A DNA stretch of 64,000 nt from Spartobacteria bacterium (GTDB lineage Bacteria; Verrucomicrobiota; Verrucomicrobiia; Chthoniobacterales; UBA10450): NCBI GenBank assembly GCA_003169975.1, contig PNAA01000043.1, forward strand, positions 21,603 through 85,602. Direction: 5' to 3'. Position numbers and translations under genes: made by a program. Of the stretch, positions 55,567-64,000 are shown piece by piece. The notes beneath the pieces are model-generated. The model was not told where the DNA came from. It made no database searches and saw nothing but the letters and a program-made list of their open reading frames with translations. Position 1 is the first letter of the stretch. Every line of letters begins with the position of its first letter.

Positions 55567-55669
55567 TGTCATGTTGAGCGGAGCGAAACATCGCTGGCCA
55601 TTTCTGCGCGCACTGAGGGCCGAAATGGTCAGAGATCCTTCTCCCGCGACTGCGGGATCAGGATGACAG
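55567..55669. repeat. Inverted repeat (family B) between hppD and hmgA
   Basis: TGTCATGTTGAGCGGAGCG on the left; TCTCCCGCGACTGCGGGATC then AGGATGACAG on the right. The left end abuts the hppD stop codon. Confidence 0.7.
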
Positions 55670-55689
55670 GTTAAGAGAGGAAAAGACTT

Positions 55690-56874
55690 ATGCCGTATTA
55701 TCAAAAGCTCGGTCAGATGCCGAAGAAGCATCACATCTGGTTTCATCGCAACGGTGCGGGGCCGACCTACAAGAACGAAGGCATCGCCTACGAACACGTC
55801 TTCACCACGGAAGGATTCGATGAAGCGTATTCGATCGTCTATCACCTGCGGCCGCCCACGCGCGTGCGCAATGTCGAGCTAATCAAGTATTGGGAGCCCA
55901 AAAAAGTCACCGATAGTCCGCTGCGTCATCATCATCTCAAGACGGCGGACATTCCGCGCCGGGGCGATCTTTACACCAGTCGCATTCCGATGTTGTTCAA
56001 CCAGGACATCACCGCGTATCGCGCGCGGCCGGCCAAGACCTACGACAAGTTCGAGTACTACAAGAATGGTGGTGCCGACGAAGTCATCTTCGTCTTCAAG
56101 GGCGGCGGCACGCTCGAGACGGTTTTCGGCAGGCTGCCTTATCGCGCGGAAGATTACATCGTCATTCCGCGTGGGATTACCTACCGGCTCGTTCCCGACA
56201 ACGTGCAGGAAGAAGATTATCTCATCCTCGAATCGACCGGTCCGGTGCGAATTCCGAAACGGTATCTCAATCACGAAGGCCAGATCAAGATGGGGGCGCC
56301 CTATTCCGAGCGCGATCTGCATGGGCCGACGGAGATCATCACCATCGACAAGGAGGACGATGTGGATGTTCTGGTGAAAGACGGTTCGCGTTTCACTCGG
56401 GTGACCCTGGCCCAGCATCCCTTCGATGCCGTCGGGTGGGATGGGTATCTGTATCCCTTCACCTTCAACGCGCAGGATTTCGAACCGATTACGGGCACGG
56501 TGCACCAGCCGCCGCCGATCCATCAAACCTTTGAAGTGCGCGGCTACGTCATCTGCACGTTCGCGCCGCGCTTCCTCGATACCCATCCCGAAGCGGTCAA
56601 GATCCCCTGGGTCCATGACAATGTGGAAGCGGATGAGGTTCTCTTCTACGTTCGCGGAAATTTCGGATCGCGCCGCGGGATCGAAAGCGGATCGATCACG
56701 CTCCATCCGCGCGGGATTCCGCACGGGCCGCATCCGGGCACGATCATGGCGAGCAAGGATGCGCTTCGCACCGAAGAGCTGGCTGTGATGTTCGACACCG
56801 CGCACACGCTCGAACTCACCGAGGAATCGCTCGCGCTCGACGACCCGAACTATCCGCTTAGCTGGCTCGATTAA
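55690..56874 (+). CDS. hmgA: Homogentisate 1,2-dioxygenase
   Basis: Opens the homogentisate ring to maleylacetoacetate. 394 residues of the cupin-like HGD family: N-terminal YYQKLGQMPKKHHIWFHRNG and C-terminal core VHDNVEADEVLFYVRGNFG with ITLHPRGIPHGPHPG holding the iron-binding His and Glu residues. Shorter than the human-type enzyme, as in several bacteria. It follows hppD; a flavin reductase gene follows. The later pathway enzymes (maleylacetoacetate isomerase, fumarylacetoacetase) are not in the window. Confidence 0.92.
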   Translation: MPYYQKLGQMPKKHHIWFHRNGAGPTYKNEGIAYEHVFTTEGFDEAYSIVYHLRPPTRVRNVELIKYWEPKKVTDSPLRHHHLKTADIPRRGDLYTSRIPMLFNQDITAYRARPAKTYDKFEYYKNGGADEVIFVFKGGGTLETVFGRLPYRAEDYIVIPRGITYRLVPDNVQEEDYLILESTGPVRIPKRYLNHEGQIKMGAPYSERDLHGPTEIITIDKEDDVDVLVKDGSRFTRVTLAQHPFDAVGWDGYLYPFTFNAQDFEPITGTVHQPPPIHQTFEVRGYVICTFAPRFLDTHPEAVKIPWVHDNVEADEVLFYVRGNFGSRRGIESGSITLHPRGIPHGPHPGTIMASKDALRTEELAVMFDTAHTLELTEESLALDDPNYPLSWLD

Positions 56875-56910
56875 TTGTTGCGCTGGGAGCAGCCTCAAAT
56901 CCCCGCCATC

Positions 56911-57516
56911 ATGCGCATCGACCCCGCGGAGATCGGCTTGCCCGATCTCTATCAGTGGATGGTCAGTACGATTACGCCGCGACCCATCGGCTGGGTTTCA
57001 AGCATAAGCGCGACTGGCCTGACGAACCTTGCGCCTTTCAGTTTTTTTCAAGGCGTCACGCCGAATCCGCCCACGCTCCTTTTCTCCGTCGCGAACAACC
57101 GGCACGGAGAAAAGAAGGACACCATTCGCAACATCGAGGCCGTCCCGGAGTTTGTAGTCAACGTTGTTTCTTACGATCTGCGCGAGGCGATGAATCGTTC
57201 GTCCGCCCTGCTGCCGTACGGTGAAAGTGAATTTGGCGTCGCCGGTGTCACCCCGATAGCGTCGGAAAAAGTTCGACCGCCCCGCGTCGCGGAATCGCCC
57301 GTCAGCTTCGAATGCAAGTTGCACCAGATTGTCCGTGTCGGCGATGGGCCGCTCGCCGGCAACGTGGTTTTCGGAACCATTCTTCTCATCCACGTGAATG
57401 AGCGGGTGCTGGATTCCGCCGGCAAAGTCGATCCGGCGAAACTCGACACCATCGGGCGGATCGGCGCTTCCTCGTATGTGCGCACGACAGATCGGTTTGA
57501 GCTCGACCGTCCGTAA
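56911..57516 (+). CDS. Flavin reductase domain protein (DIM6/NTAB family)
   Basis: 201 residues of the split-barrel flavin reductase fold: STITPRPIGWVSSISATGLT (FMN-binding), FFQGVTPNPPTLLFSVANNR, KKDTIRNIEAVPEFVVNVVS. It begins at ATG 56911, 36 bp after the hmgA stop. It may reduce FMN for a partner oxygenase; the partner is not identified. Confidence 0.88.
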   Translation: MRIDPAEIGLPDLYQWMVSTITPRPIGWVSSISATGLTNLAPFSFFQGVTPNPPTLLFSVANNRHGEKKDTIRNIEAVPEFVVNVVSYDLREAMNRSSALLPYGESEFGVAGVTPIASEKVRPPRVAESPVSFECKLHQIVRVGDGPLAGNVVFGTILLIHVNERVLDSAGKVDPAKLDTIGRIGASSYVRTTDRFELDRP

Positions 57517-57612
57517 AACAACCGTCCCCGCTGTCGACTCGAGCTGGCGTCCTGCCCGCAGAAGGCCCGTCGGCAGACGAGATGCCCGCTCGACCTGACA
57601 GGCTGGAAGCCC

Positions 57613-58248
57613 GTGTTACGGTCTGTTGTGAAGAATCCCGAATTCGATACCTCCGAGCGCCTAACGATCGAGCGCAATCGCCTGGGTGAAAATCGCCTCA
57701 CGGAGTTGGAGCGCGTCTTCGGCGATCTGCTCGACGCCGTCGGCGAAGATCGGACCCGCCAGGGGCTGGCGAAAACACCGGGACGCGCCGCCCGCTCGTT
57801 TGAATTTCTCACCCAGGGTTATCGGCAGTGTGTCGAGGACGTGGTTAACGGCGCGATCTTCGATTCCGACGCGAGCGAAATCGTGATGGTGAAGGACATC
57901 GAGCTTTACTCGATGTGCGAGCATCACCTACTGCCCTTCATCGGGCGAGCCCACGTCGCCTACATCCCGCATGGCCGGGTCATCGGCCTCTCCAAGGTCG
58001 CGCGGATCGTCGACGTCTTTGCCCGCCGGCTGCAGATTCAGGAACAACTGACCACGCAGGTGGCCGATGCGCTGATGGGAGCGCTTCACCCGCTGGGCGT
58101 GGCGGTCGTGATCGAAGCAAAGCATCTCTGCATGATGATGCGCGGCGTGCAGAAGCAGAATTCGATAATGAAGACGTCGTGTCTCCTCGGTTGTTTCAAA
58201 GACGACGCAAGCACCCGGGGCGAATTCCTTTCGCTGCTCAGCCAGTAA
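57613..58248 (+). CDS. folE: GTP cyclohydrolase I
   Basis: Makes dihydroneopterin triphosphate from GTP for folate or pterin cofactors. 211 residues. The zinc and active-site motif [20 protein letters not shown] is followed by [16 protein letters not shown] and [15 protein letters not shown] at 57613 or 57628 begins the frame. It lies 7 bp before the triple PTPS gene, so the two are one operon for tetrahydropterin-type cofactors. Confidence 0.94.
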   Translation: MLRSVVKNPEFDTSERLTIERNRLGENRLTELERVFGDLLDAVGEDRTRQGLAKTPGRAARSFEFLTQGYRQCVEDVVNGAIFDSDASEIVMVKDIELYSMCEHHLLPFIGRAHVAYIPHGRVIGLSKVARIVDVFARRLQIQEQLTTQVADALMGALHPLGVAVVIEAKHLCMMMRGVQKQNSIMKTSCLLGCFKDDASTRGEFLSLLSQ

Positions 58249-58255
58249 CCGGGCG

Positions 58256-59470
58256 ATGCGGCTGACCGTCAGCAAGCGCCTGGAGTTTTCCGCTTCGCGT
58301 CGCCTTTTTTCTCCGGCTCTCTCGGGCGAAGAAAACGTGGCTGCATTCGGTCCGGAATCCGCGGCGCGCTACGGCACCGGGCGAAACTACGTCGCCTTTT
58401 TTATTTTTACCGGCGAGGTCGACACGACGACTGGCATGCTGGTCAACATCAGCGAAATCAAAGCGCGGGTGGAGAAAGTCCTGCACGCGCACTTCGATCA
58501 CAAATTCCTGAATGAAGATCACCCGATTTTACGCGATCTGCCGCCGACCGCGGAGAACATCGCGCGCCAGCTCTTCGTCGAGGTCGCGCCGCTCTTTGCT
58601 GATCTCGAAGCCAGGCTCGTTGCCTGTCACCTGGTCGAGGCGCCCGAGCGGAGCGCGACCGTCTATGCCGATCGATTGACCGAAGAAAACTACTGGCTCG
58701 AATTTTCCGCCGCCCGGCAGACCATGTCGCCGCATTTGAGCGCGGCCGAGAATGACGCACTTTTCGGGACGGCGGCGGCGCCGCACGGACACGGACACCA
58801 TTACCGCGCGCGTTTTACCTTTCGCCACGGGGAAGAGGAAAATGCGCGGCCGCTCGTTCCGCACGTCGCGCTCGCGCAGTGTCTCGCCTCGCTCGGGGCC
58901 GAACTGGACCACAAGAACCTGAACCACGAAGTGGCTGGCCTAACGAACCGGCCGAAGACGACCGAGAGCCTGGCGCAATACCTGCACGCGCGCGTCGCCG
59001 CCGTGCTCCCGGCGCACCGCGTTCGCCTGCACGAGCGCGACGATTTCTTTGCCGAGTATTGGAGCGGCGGTGATTACTTTCTCGGGATGCAGCGACCCTT
59101 CAGTGCGGCGCATCGCCTGCATGCTCCCGGCCTCTCGGAGGCGGAGAATTTATCGCTCTACGGCAAATGCAACAACCCGCGCGGACACGGTCACCGCTAC
59201 CTCACCGAGGCGACGATCGGCGGGCCCTACGACGAGCGCAGCGGCACGCTTTACAGTTTTCCCGCGTTCCGCGACGGGATCGAGCGGGCGCTCCGGCCGT
59301 GGCAGGATAAACATCTCGATCTCGAGACAGAGGAATTTCGCGCGAGGCCCTCGACCGGGGAGAATATCGTCCGCGCGCTCTGGCCAAAGTTTGACGGCCG
59401 GCTTGATGACCGGCTCATGCGCCTGCGGCTCTGGGAAACGCCTAACAATCGCTTCACGCTTCGCCGTTAG
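58256..59470 (+). CDS. Triple-domain 6-pyruvoyltetrahydropterin synthase (PTPS/QueD) protein
   Basis: 404 residues forming three tandem PTPS domains (about 1-133, 140-262, 275-404). Domain 3 has the zinc histidines His286, His311 and His313 (RGHGH) and catalytic Cys305 (KCNNP), but its Asp-His dyad is replaced by Gln350-Asp351. Domains 1 and 2 keep Asp81-His82 and Asp218-His219. Domain 1 lacks the zinc histidines (Arg15; GTGR at 40-43). Domain 2 has HGH (179-181) but Arg154 replaces the first His and Ala173 the Cys. It acts after FolE in pterin or deazapurine synthesis; which product is unclear. The stop is in a CGTTAGGC motif. Confidence 0.88.
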   Translation: MRLTVSKRLEFSASRRLFSPALSGEENVAAFGPESAARYGTGRNYVAFFIFTGEVDTTTGMLVNISEIKARVEKVLHAHFDHKFLNEDHPILRDLPPTAENIARQLFVEVAPLFADLEARLVACHLVEAPERSATVYADRLTEENYWLEFSAARQTMSPHLSAAENDALFGTAAAPHGHGHHYRARFTFRHGEEENARPLVPHVALAQCLASLGAELDHKNLNHEVAGLTNRPKTTESLAQYLHARVAAVLPAHRVRLHERDDFFAEYWSGGDYFLGMQRPFSAAHRLHAPGLSEAENLSLYGKCNNPRGHGHRYLTEATIGGPYDERSGTLYSFPAFRDGIERALRPWQDKHLDLETEEFRARPSTGENIVRALWPKFDGRLDDRLMRLRLWETPNNRFTLRR

Positions 59471-59531
59471 GCTCGCATGGTCCCGCCCGGGCACTGCTTG
59501 TTCCGCTTCCGGGCTTCGCTTAGTCTTGCGC

Positions 59532-59870
59532 ATGGCGAAGGCGGGAATGGACAAGCACTTGGAGGAGGACATCTGCATCCACATTTTCACCGTGTCAGCC
59601 GGCATGGTGGGCGTTTGCCTGACCGTCATCGGATTGCTGCGCGTGGTGATCACCCTGCGCAAGACGGACACGGTGGCCGACAACCTGCTCGCGATCGACG
59701 CGTTCCTCTTCCTCATCGCCTGTCTTTCCGCCTACTGGGCGTTACGGACCCGCCGCGATCGCCGGGTCTATCTGGTGGAACGCTTCGCGGATACAGTCTT
59801 TATCCTGGCATTGCTTTTGATGGTCGCGGTCTGCGCGTTCGTGACCTTCGCCATCGCCGTCAACACGTGA
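59532..59870 (+). CDS. Small three-span membrane protein
   Basis: 112 residues with three hydrophobic segments: IHIFTVSAGMVGVCLTVIGL, LLAIDAFLFLIACLSAYWAL and DTVFILALLLMVAVCAFVTF. ATG at 59532 (MAKAGMDKHLEEDI). Function unknown. It follows the PTPS gene after 61 bp. Confidence 0.7.
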   Translation: MAKAGMDKHLEEDICIHIFTVSAGMVGVCLTVIGLLRVVITLRKTDTVADNLLAIDAFLFLIACLSAYWALRTRRDRRVYLVERFADTVFILALLLMVAVCAFVTFAIAVNT

Positions 59871-59910
59871 TTTTCAGGCCGCGTGGTTCCTTATTGCCAG
59901 AACGCCGCCG

Positions 59911-60249
59911 ATGACCGCCGCCCAATTTCGCCGCCTCGCCCTCGGCCTGCCTGACGCCGTGGAAAGTTCGCATTTTGCGCATCCGGACTTTCGTGTCCGG
60001 AACAGGATCTTCGCCACCCTCGGCTATCCGGATCCACGCTACGGAATGGTCAAACTCACTCCCAGGCAACAGGAAGAACTGCTCCGCGCTGCGCCGGAGA
60101 CCTTTCGTCCCGCGGCGGGAGCGTGGGGCCGGAGCGGGAGCACGGTGGTGCTCCTTTCCGCCGCCAGGGTGGCCACGCTCGCTCCCATCCTCCGGCGCGC
60201 CTGGGAAAACGTCGCGGTCCAAAACCCGGCAACCAAACATCGTCGTTAG
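59911..60249 (+). CDS. MmcQ/YjbR family protein
   Basis: 112 residues of the cysteine-free YjbR fold: FRRLALGLPDAVESSHFAHP, FRVRNRIFATLGYP, YGMVKLTPRQQEELLRAAPE. DNA-binding-like structure; role unknown. Its TAG stop and the TAA stop of the convergent ABC permease both lie inside one CGTTAGGC octamer (60245-60252). Confidence 0.85.
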   Translation: MTAAQFRRLALGLPDAVESSHFAHPDFRVRNRIFATLGYPDPRYGMVKLTPRQQEELLRAAPETFRPAAGAWGRSGSTVVLLSAARVATLAPILRRAWENVAVQNPATKHRR

Positions 60250-61814
60250 GCCGCGGCCAATCGCATCCGATGCCGCCCCTCCGCGAGCACGATCGCGACC
60301 GCGCTGAGGGCAGCGTAGCCGAGCATCGTTCTGCTGTTCCCGCTTCCGTAGAAACCGGCGAAATCCAGCCAGGGACTTGCCCCTCGATCATTCACCACGA
60401 GATACCAGAAACTGAGGAAAGCGACGATGAAGGTCTTGGCGTTGACCGTGATCACGCCTAACGAAGTGGCCGTCGCCGCGACAAACGCGATCCCGACCAG
60501 CAGCGCGCCGACCGGTTGCGCGCCGTGGGTCGCCGTGCGCGCGAGCGGACCCGCGCAGAGGAAAAGACTGAGGAGCGCGGTCGACCCGAGTTTCCACCAA
60601 ACGAAGTATTCGCGCAGGCGGGGCGTCGCCCACAGCATGGCGATCGTGTTCGCACGCGCGTCGCGCGTCGCCACATCCGAAACCACGATGGCCAGCGCCG
60701 CGAGGACGCCCGGCATGAGGCCGGCGAGGGGCGCGCTCATGGTCGCGATCGTGATGACGACGAACACGATGAGCACGAGTGGGTAGAGCGTGAGCGTGAG
60801 CACGGCGTCGCTCCACATCGCCGCGACGAACGAACCCCGGCGCGCCGGGCGAAGCAGTTGCGCGACGATTCGCCGGCTCACCGGTTTGAACAAATTCTGC
60901 AGTCGCCCGATCCAGTTGCGATGCGACTTCTCCGCCGTCTGCTTCGTTCGCGCCGGATCGAAGCGGTGGAAACACAACGCTGCCAGCGGGAGAAAAAGCA
61001 GCGGCGCCAGCGTCGAAACGAGGCGCGGCAGCACCCACCCGCGCGTCAGCGTCAACCCCGGGAAAACGATCGGCGCCTTTTTCGGATCGAACGCCGACGC
61101 GCCAATCGAAACCGAGTCGGTGTGCAGCGTGCGCGTCATCTGGTCGATCGTGAATCCAAATCCCGTAAAATCGAAATAGCGTGCCCAGCTGATGCCGTGG
61201 TGGCTGGCCTCGTTGCTTGCCACGAGACCGATGGCCGCCATCCAAAAGAAAAAATAGACGACATCGCCCAGTTTCCCGGAGAGGAACGGGATCGATTCGA
61301 ACAAGACCGCCACGGCCGAGACAAAGACGACCGACGCCGGCGTGAGGAGCAGATATTGCTCGAGGAAAACAAGCGGCTCGATCGATGCCTCGCCGCGCAC
61401 GAGCAGCATCGCCATCGAGCTGAGCATGAATCCGCCGAGAAACGTGGTCAGAAACAAAACGTTGCCGAGAAATTTTCCGAGCAGGTACTCGCCCGATCGC
61501 ATCGGCGTGGAAGCCGCCACCAGGCCGCAGCGCGAGACGACATCCTTGCGGATCGCGCTCGAGATCACATAAAAGCCGAAGAGCCCGACAAAGATCATCC
61601 CGAGCGAAGCGGTTCCCATTCCGATCGCGCCCGAGTTGTAGATCGCGCGCTGTCCATTGATCTGGATGAGGGTGCGACCGGTCGCGGGCGAAGGGATCCA
61701 GACATAGGCAAACGCGCTCAGGAGCAGGAAAACGACGACCGTCGAAACGCGGCGGAAGCGAACGAGAAAATCCACGCGCACGATGGCGACGAGGCGGGCG
61801 AGGCTGCCACTCAT
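60246..61814 (-). CDS. ABC-2 type exporter permease
   Basis: 522 residues with about 12 membrane segments in two similar halves (FLLLSAFAYVWIPSP..., LVLIVFVVITIATMSAPLAG...). The soluble loop between them is basic. It overlaps the ATPase stop (ATGA) and is one operon with it. Substrate unknown; the type resembles the large permeases of gliding/Na-type or polypeptide exporters. Confidence 0.85.
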   Translation of the reverse strand: MSGSLARLVAIVRVDFLVRFRRVSTVVVFLLLSAFAYVWIPSPATGRTLIQINGQRAIYNSGAIGMGTASLGMIFVGLFGFYVISSAIRKDVVSRCGLVAASTPMRSGEYLLGKFLGNVLFLTTFLGGFMLSSMAMLLVRGEASIEPLVFLEQYLLLTPASVVFVSAVAVLFESIPFLSGKLGDVVYFFFWMAAIGLVASNEASHHGISWARYFDFTGFGFTIDQMTRTLHTDSVSIGASAFDPKKAPIVFPGLTLTRGWVLPRLVSTLAPLLFLPLAALCFHRFDPARTKQTAEKSHRNWIGRLQNLFKPVSRRIVAQLLRPARRGSFVAAMWSDAVLTLTLYPLVLIVFVVITIATMSAPLAGLMPGVLAALAIVVSDVATRDARANTIAMLWATPRLREYFVWWKLGSTALLSLFLCAGPLARTATHGAQPVGALLVGIAFVAATATSLGVITVNAKTFIVAFLSFWYLVVNDRGASPWLDFAGFYGSGNSRTMLGYAALSAVAIVLAEGRHRMRLAAA

Positions 61815-62683
61815 CGCTCCGTCTCCTCGCTCGCGCCGAAGTTCATCAAATAGAGAAACGCGTCTTCCAACTCCGGCTCCACTGCCGACGCGGCGATGGC
61901 CGGCTCTGGCCCGACAAAGCGGATATGAACGCCGTCGGCTTTGCGGATCGCGCTCGAAATTTTCAACGTGCCGCGCAGTCGATCGAATTCATCTGAAGAA
62001 ACCACACTGCGCCACACCTTGCCCGCGCTGGTCTGGAGCAGGTTCTCGGGCGCGCCGACGGTGAGCAGCGCGCCTTCCTTCAGGACCGCGATCTCGGTCG
62101 CGATTGATTCGATGTCCGACACAATGTGAGTCGAAAGAATCACCAGCTTGCCGAAGCCGATCTCGGAAAGAACGTTGCGGAAACGGACCCGCTCCTCCGG
62201 GTCGAGCCCGGCCGTTGGCTCATCCACGATGAGGAGCGCGGGATCGTTGATCAGCGCCTGCGCGATACCGAGGCGTTGTTTCATCCCGCCGGAAAACCCG
62301 CCCACCGCGCGATTCGCAGATTGATGGAGGTTCACATTTTCGAGCATCTCCATCACCCGCTTTTTCGAGTTCACTCCCTTGAGCACGGCGAAGTAAGTCA
62401 GGAACTCAATCGCGGTCAGATTTTCGTAAACCCCGAAGTCCTGCGGCAGATAGCCGAGCTTCCGCCGAACATCGTTAGGGCGCTTTGTAACATCGACGTC
62501 TTCAAACAAAATCCGGCCACTCGTCGGCCGGGTGATCGTTGCGATCATCTGCATGAGCGTCGTCTTGCCCGCGCCATTCGGGCCGAGTAGCCCGATCACA
62601 CCCGATTTCAGGTCGAGCGAGACATCGCGCACGCCGTACTGTCCGCCGCGGAACTGTTTCGAGACCGCCTCAATTTTCAGCAT
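61811..62683 (-). CDS. ABC transporter ATP-binding protein
   Basis: 290 residues. Walker A is GPNGAGKTT, the Q-loop region YLPQDFGVYENLTAIEF, signature FSGGMKQRLG and Walker B LLIVDEPTAGLDP, with H-loop in LVILSTHIVSDIE. The C-terminal extension (about 215-290) is typical of exporter ATPases. The ATG at 62683 (MLKIEAVSKQF) is preferred to the upstream GTG. It pairs with the permease that overlaps it. Confidence 0.94.
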   Translation of the reverse strand: MLKIEAVSKQFRGGQYGVRDVSLDLKSGVIGLLGPNGAGKTTLMQMIATITRPTSGRILFEDVDVTKRPNDVRRKLGYLPQDFGVYENLTAIEFLTYFAVLKGVNSKKRVMEMLENVNLHQSANRAVGGFSGGMKQRLGIAQALINDPALLIVDEPTAGLDPEERVRFRNVLSEIGFGKLVILSTHIVSDIESIATEIAVLKEGALLTVGAPENLLQTSAGKVWRSVVSSDEFDRLRGTLKISSAIRKADGVHIRFVGPEPAIAASAVEPELEDAFLYLMNFGASEETER

Positions 62684-62846
62684 CGCACCTTCTTGGCGGG
62701 AAGAGCCCGCGCTGTCGAGTCGCGGTGCAAATTTCGGCCGTGCGGTCGGAGGCGCCGTCTCACTGCGCGTTCTTAGCGTGGCCGAGGTCGCAAACCGGCT
62801 CCTTGGGTTTGATCCCCGGCCCACTGTCCGTCAATTCAGGGCAACC

Positions 62847-63401
62847 CTAGGCTTTGCCCGATGATCCGGTCAACTGCACGAAGGCCACCTGCTCGCCATC
62901 CGGCGCGTTCGGATTCCCCGAGGTAAAAGCGCTCCCATTGCCGCTCAAGCCCGAGTCGCCCGCAAAGTCCCAGGTGCTGTCGCCAGGATTGTATCGATAG
63001 CCCCCGGAACCGACCACGGGTGATTCAAAGCTGCCGTTGAGCTCGACCGCGTCGATGAACGCGGTGTTGTCCCCGCCATTGGGATCCAGCCCCTCAAAGC
63101 TCAGCGTATAGGCGCCCGCCGGCAGATTGACCGGCGCCGTCGTGAACGCCGTGTAACTGGGGTCCGCCGGCTGCACGATCGCCGTCACCCCCGGTCCTTT
63201 CTCCGTGATTCTCATCCGCCGCCCCAGCCCGTCATGAGCAAACTCCGTGCGATTGCCGCTGTCCTGGTAATTGATCGCGCTCAGCCGGTTGGCTGCATCC
63301 CACTCGAACGTCTCGTTGTTCCCGTCGTAGGTCATGTTGCCGTTGGCGTCGTAGATTTGGTGCGCAGCTGCGAGCCATGCAAAACGCCCATCGCTTCTTC
63401 T
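62847..63401 (-). pseudogene. Fragment of an Rhs/YD-repeat protein with C-terminal carbohydrate-binding-like piece
   Basis: The minus strand frame opens after a TAG at 63402 and reads IYDANGNMTYDGNNETFEWD, ANRLSAINYQDSGNRTEFAH and DGLGRRMRI, two YD repeats, then a beta-rich region (GSFESPVVGSGGYRYNPGD, WDFAGDSGLSGNGSAFTSG) and a stop. Rhs proteins are usually over 1000 residues, so both the upstream shell and the polymorphic C-terminal toxin are missing. Confidence 0.7.
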
Positions 63402-63514
63402 CTAATTCTCAAAATATTGAGACGCCACCCCGGCCTCCCCGCGAAAAATATTCTCCTGACCCCTCCTGCTTCTCCGTCTCATTGCCGATTTAGACGCGAT
63501 CCGTCCCGGTCTAC

Positions 63515-63988
63515 TTAAGGAGGTCCATCGCTGAATCGGGCAATCCGCCCATTTTTTTGAACTATCCACCAGCCGTTGAAGGCACCGGCGCCATCGCCGC
63601 CCGACAGCATTATCAACACTGAATCTTCGGTGTCACTTGGCAATACAAGAACAGAACCTTTATCATCGAACGAGCTAGTTTTCTTTTCCAAAGATGGATT
63701 GAACACAAATTGAAACAATTGACGAGGAATCCGTATGCCATGCCCATTCCAGTCGACCTCAAATCGTGAAAGATATCGCTGCGGATCAAAGGAGTCGGTC
63801 CCGATAGCATGGATGCCATCCACAAGTAATTCACCGTGAGCGCCCCTCGTGAAACTATGATCTCGTGGCTCGAACTTATCCGCGGCCAGTGTGATGTGGA
63901 CCGGTTCACCATGCACCAAGACTACGGAACGAAAGACCTGAGACGCGGCAGGCAAATGGCCGATTAGCCCGAATATAATAGAAGCCAT
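63515..63988 (-). CDS. Orphan protein near an Rhs remnant
   Basis: 157 residues, noticeably lower G+C than neighbours. The N-terminus MASIIFGLIGHLPAASQVFR is mildly hydrophobic; the rest is beta-rich (SRFEVDWNGHGIRIPRQLFQ, SVLIMLSGGDGAGAFNGWWI). No family recognised. Its position upstream of an Rhs tail could fit an effector-linked or immunity-type gene, but there is no direct evidence. Confidence 0.5.
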   Translation of the reverse strand: MASIIFGLIGHLPAASQVFRSVVLVHGEPVHITLAADKFEPRDHSFTRGAHGELLVDGIHAIGTDSFDPQRYLSRFEVDWNGHGIRIPRQLFQFVFNPSLEKKTSSFDDKGSVLVLPSDTEDSVLIMLSGGDGAGAFNGWWIVQKNGRIARFSDGPP

Positions 63989-64000
63989 CTCATAAATAGT

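Noticed and set aside
60516..61853. 445-codon open frame opposite the ABC permease
   Set aside because: Extremely Arg/Glu/Asp-rich shadow; the permease on the other strand has clear membrane segments and an operon partner.

Overview
The window looks like chromosomal DNA of a Gram-negative, G+C-rich soil-type Verrucomicrobiota (Spartobacteria/Chthoniobacterales-like). The inference rests on gene content: a Verrucomicrobia-style prepilin, a Pup-ligase-family gene outside Actinobacteria, hopanoid genes, a TamB/BamA-type outer-membrane pair, PpiD/SurA- and M3/M28-type envelope and peptidase genes, and many short palindromic repeat families between genes. No rRNA or ribosomal-protein gene is present to fix the taxonomy.

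Layout. 1-12.65 kb: cysE with a cysteine desulfurase (cut by the window edge), glgB, a prepilin, xseA, ruvB, an RsbW-like kinase, an AraC regulator, an ABC-2 permease and purH. 12.84-14.86 kb: an A+T-richer 613-codon orphan gene followed by a degraded second copy of the purH 3' end. 14.9-30.3 kb: envelope and peptidase genes, MarC, the hopanoid genes hpnH and shc, a PpiD/SurA-like chaperone, a pafA homologue, DUF5069, a pterin dehydratase and a glycosyltransferase-like gene. 30.45 kb: tRNA-Arg(ACG). 30.5-43.1 kb: a genomic island integrated in that tRNA, bounded by a 45-bp direct repeat. 43.1-62.7 kb: core genes again, namely dienelactone hydrolase, enoyl-reductase-like MDR, CDF transporter, HpnG-like nucleosidase, tamB-bamA, the homogentisate genes hppD-hmgA, a flavin reductase, folE with a triple PTPS-domain gene, and an ABC exporter. 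62.8-64 kb: an Rhs tail fragment and an orphan ORF.

The island has a four-gene integration module at its right end (tyrosine integrase, a 273-aa protein, an excisionase-like HTH protein, a 264-aa protein) followed by five 16-bp tandem repeats. Its cargo is katG, two small paired genes, a secreted Kelch/dockerin-like protein and stress-type genes. It is rich in wreckage: an hsdR tail, fused scraps of a sensor kinase, a TrxB-like protein and rsmI, and a segment of about 313 bp whose inversion has cut a BON-domain gene and a neighbouring stress-protein gene in half. Re-inverting that segment on paper restores the BON frame exactly and the stress-protein frame to within one base.

Two further signals stand out. 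The octamer CGTTAGGC occurs about 41 times (both strands, counted by eye) where about 2 are expected, and is nearly absent from the island and the orphan gene; it often supplies stop codons. A 93-bp palindromic repeat sits in frame inside the cysteine desulfurase gene, with a second copy of the same length at 15.5 kb. The triple-PTPS protein is also unusual: zinc and cysteine residues sit in domain 3, while the Asp-His dyad survives only in domains 1 and 2.
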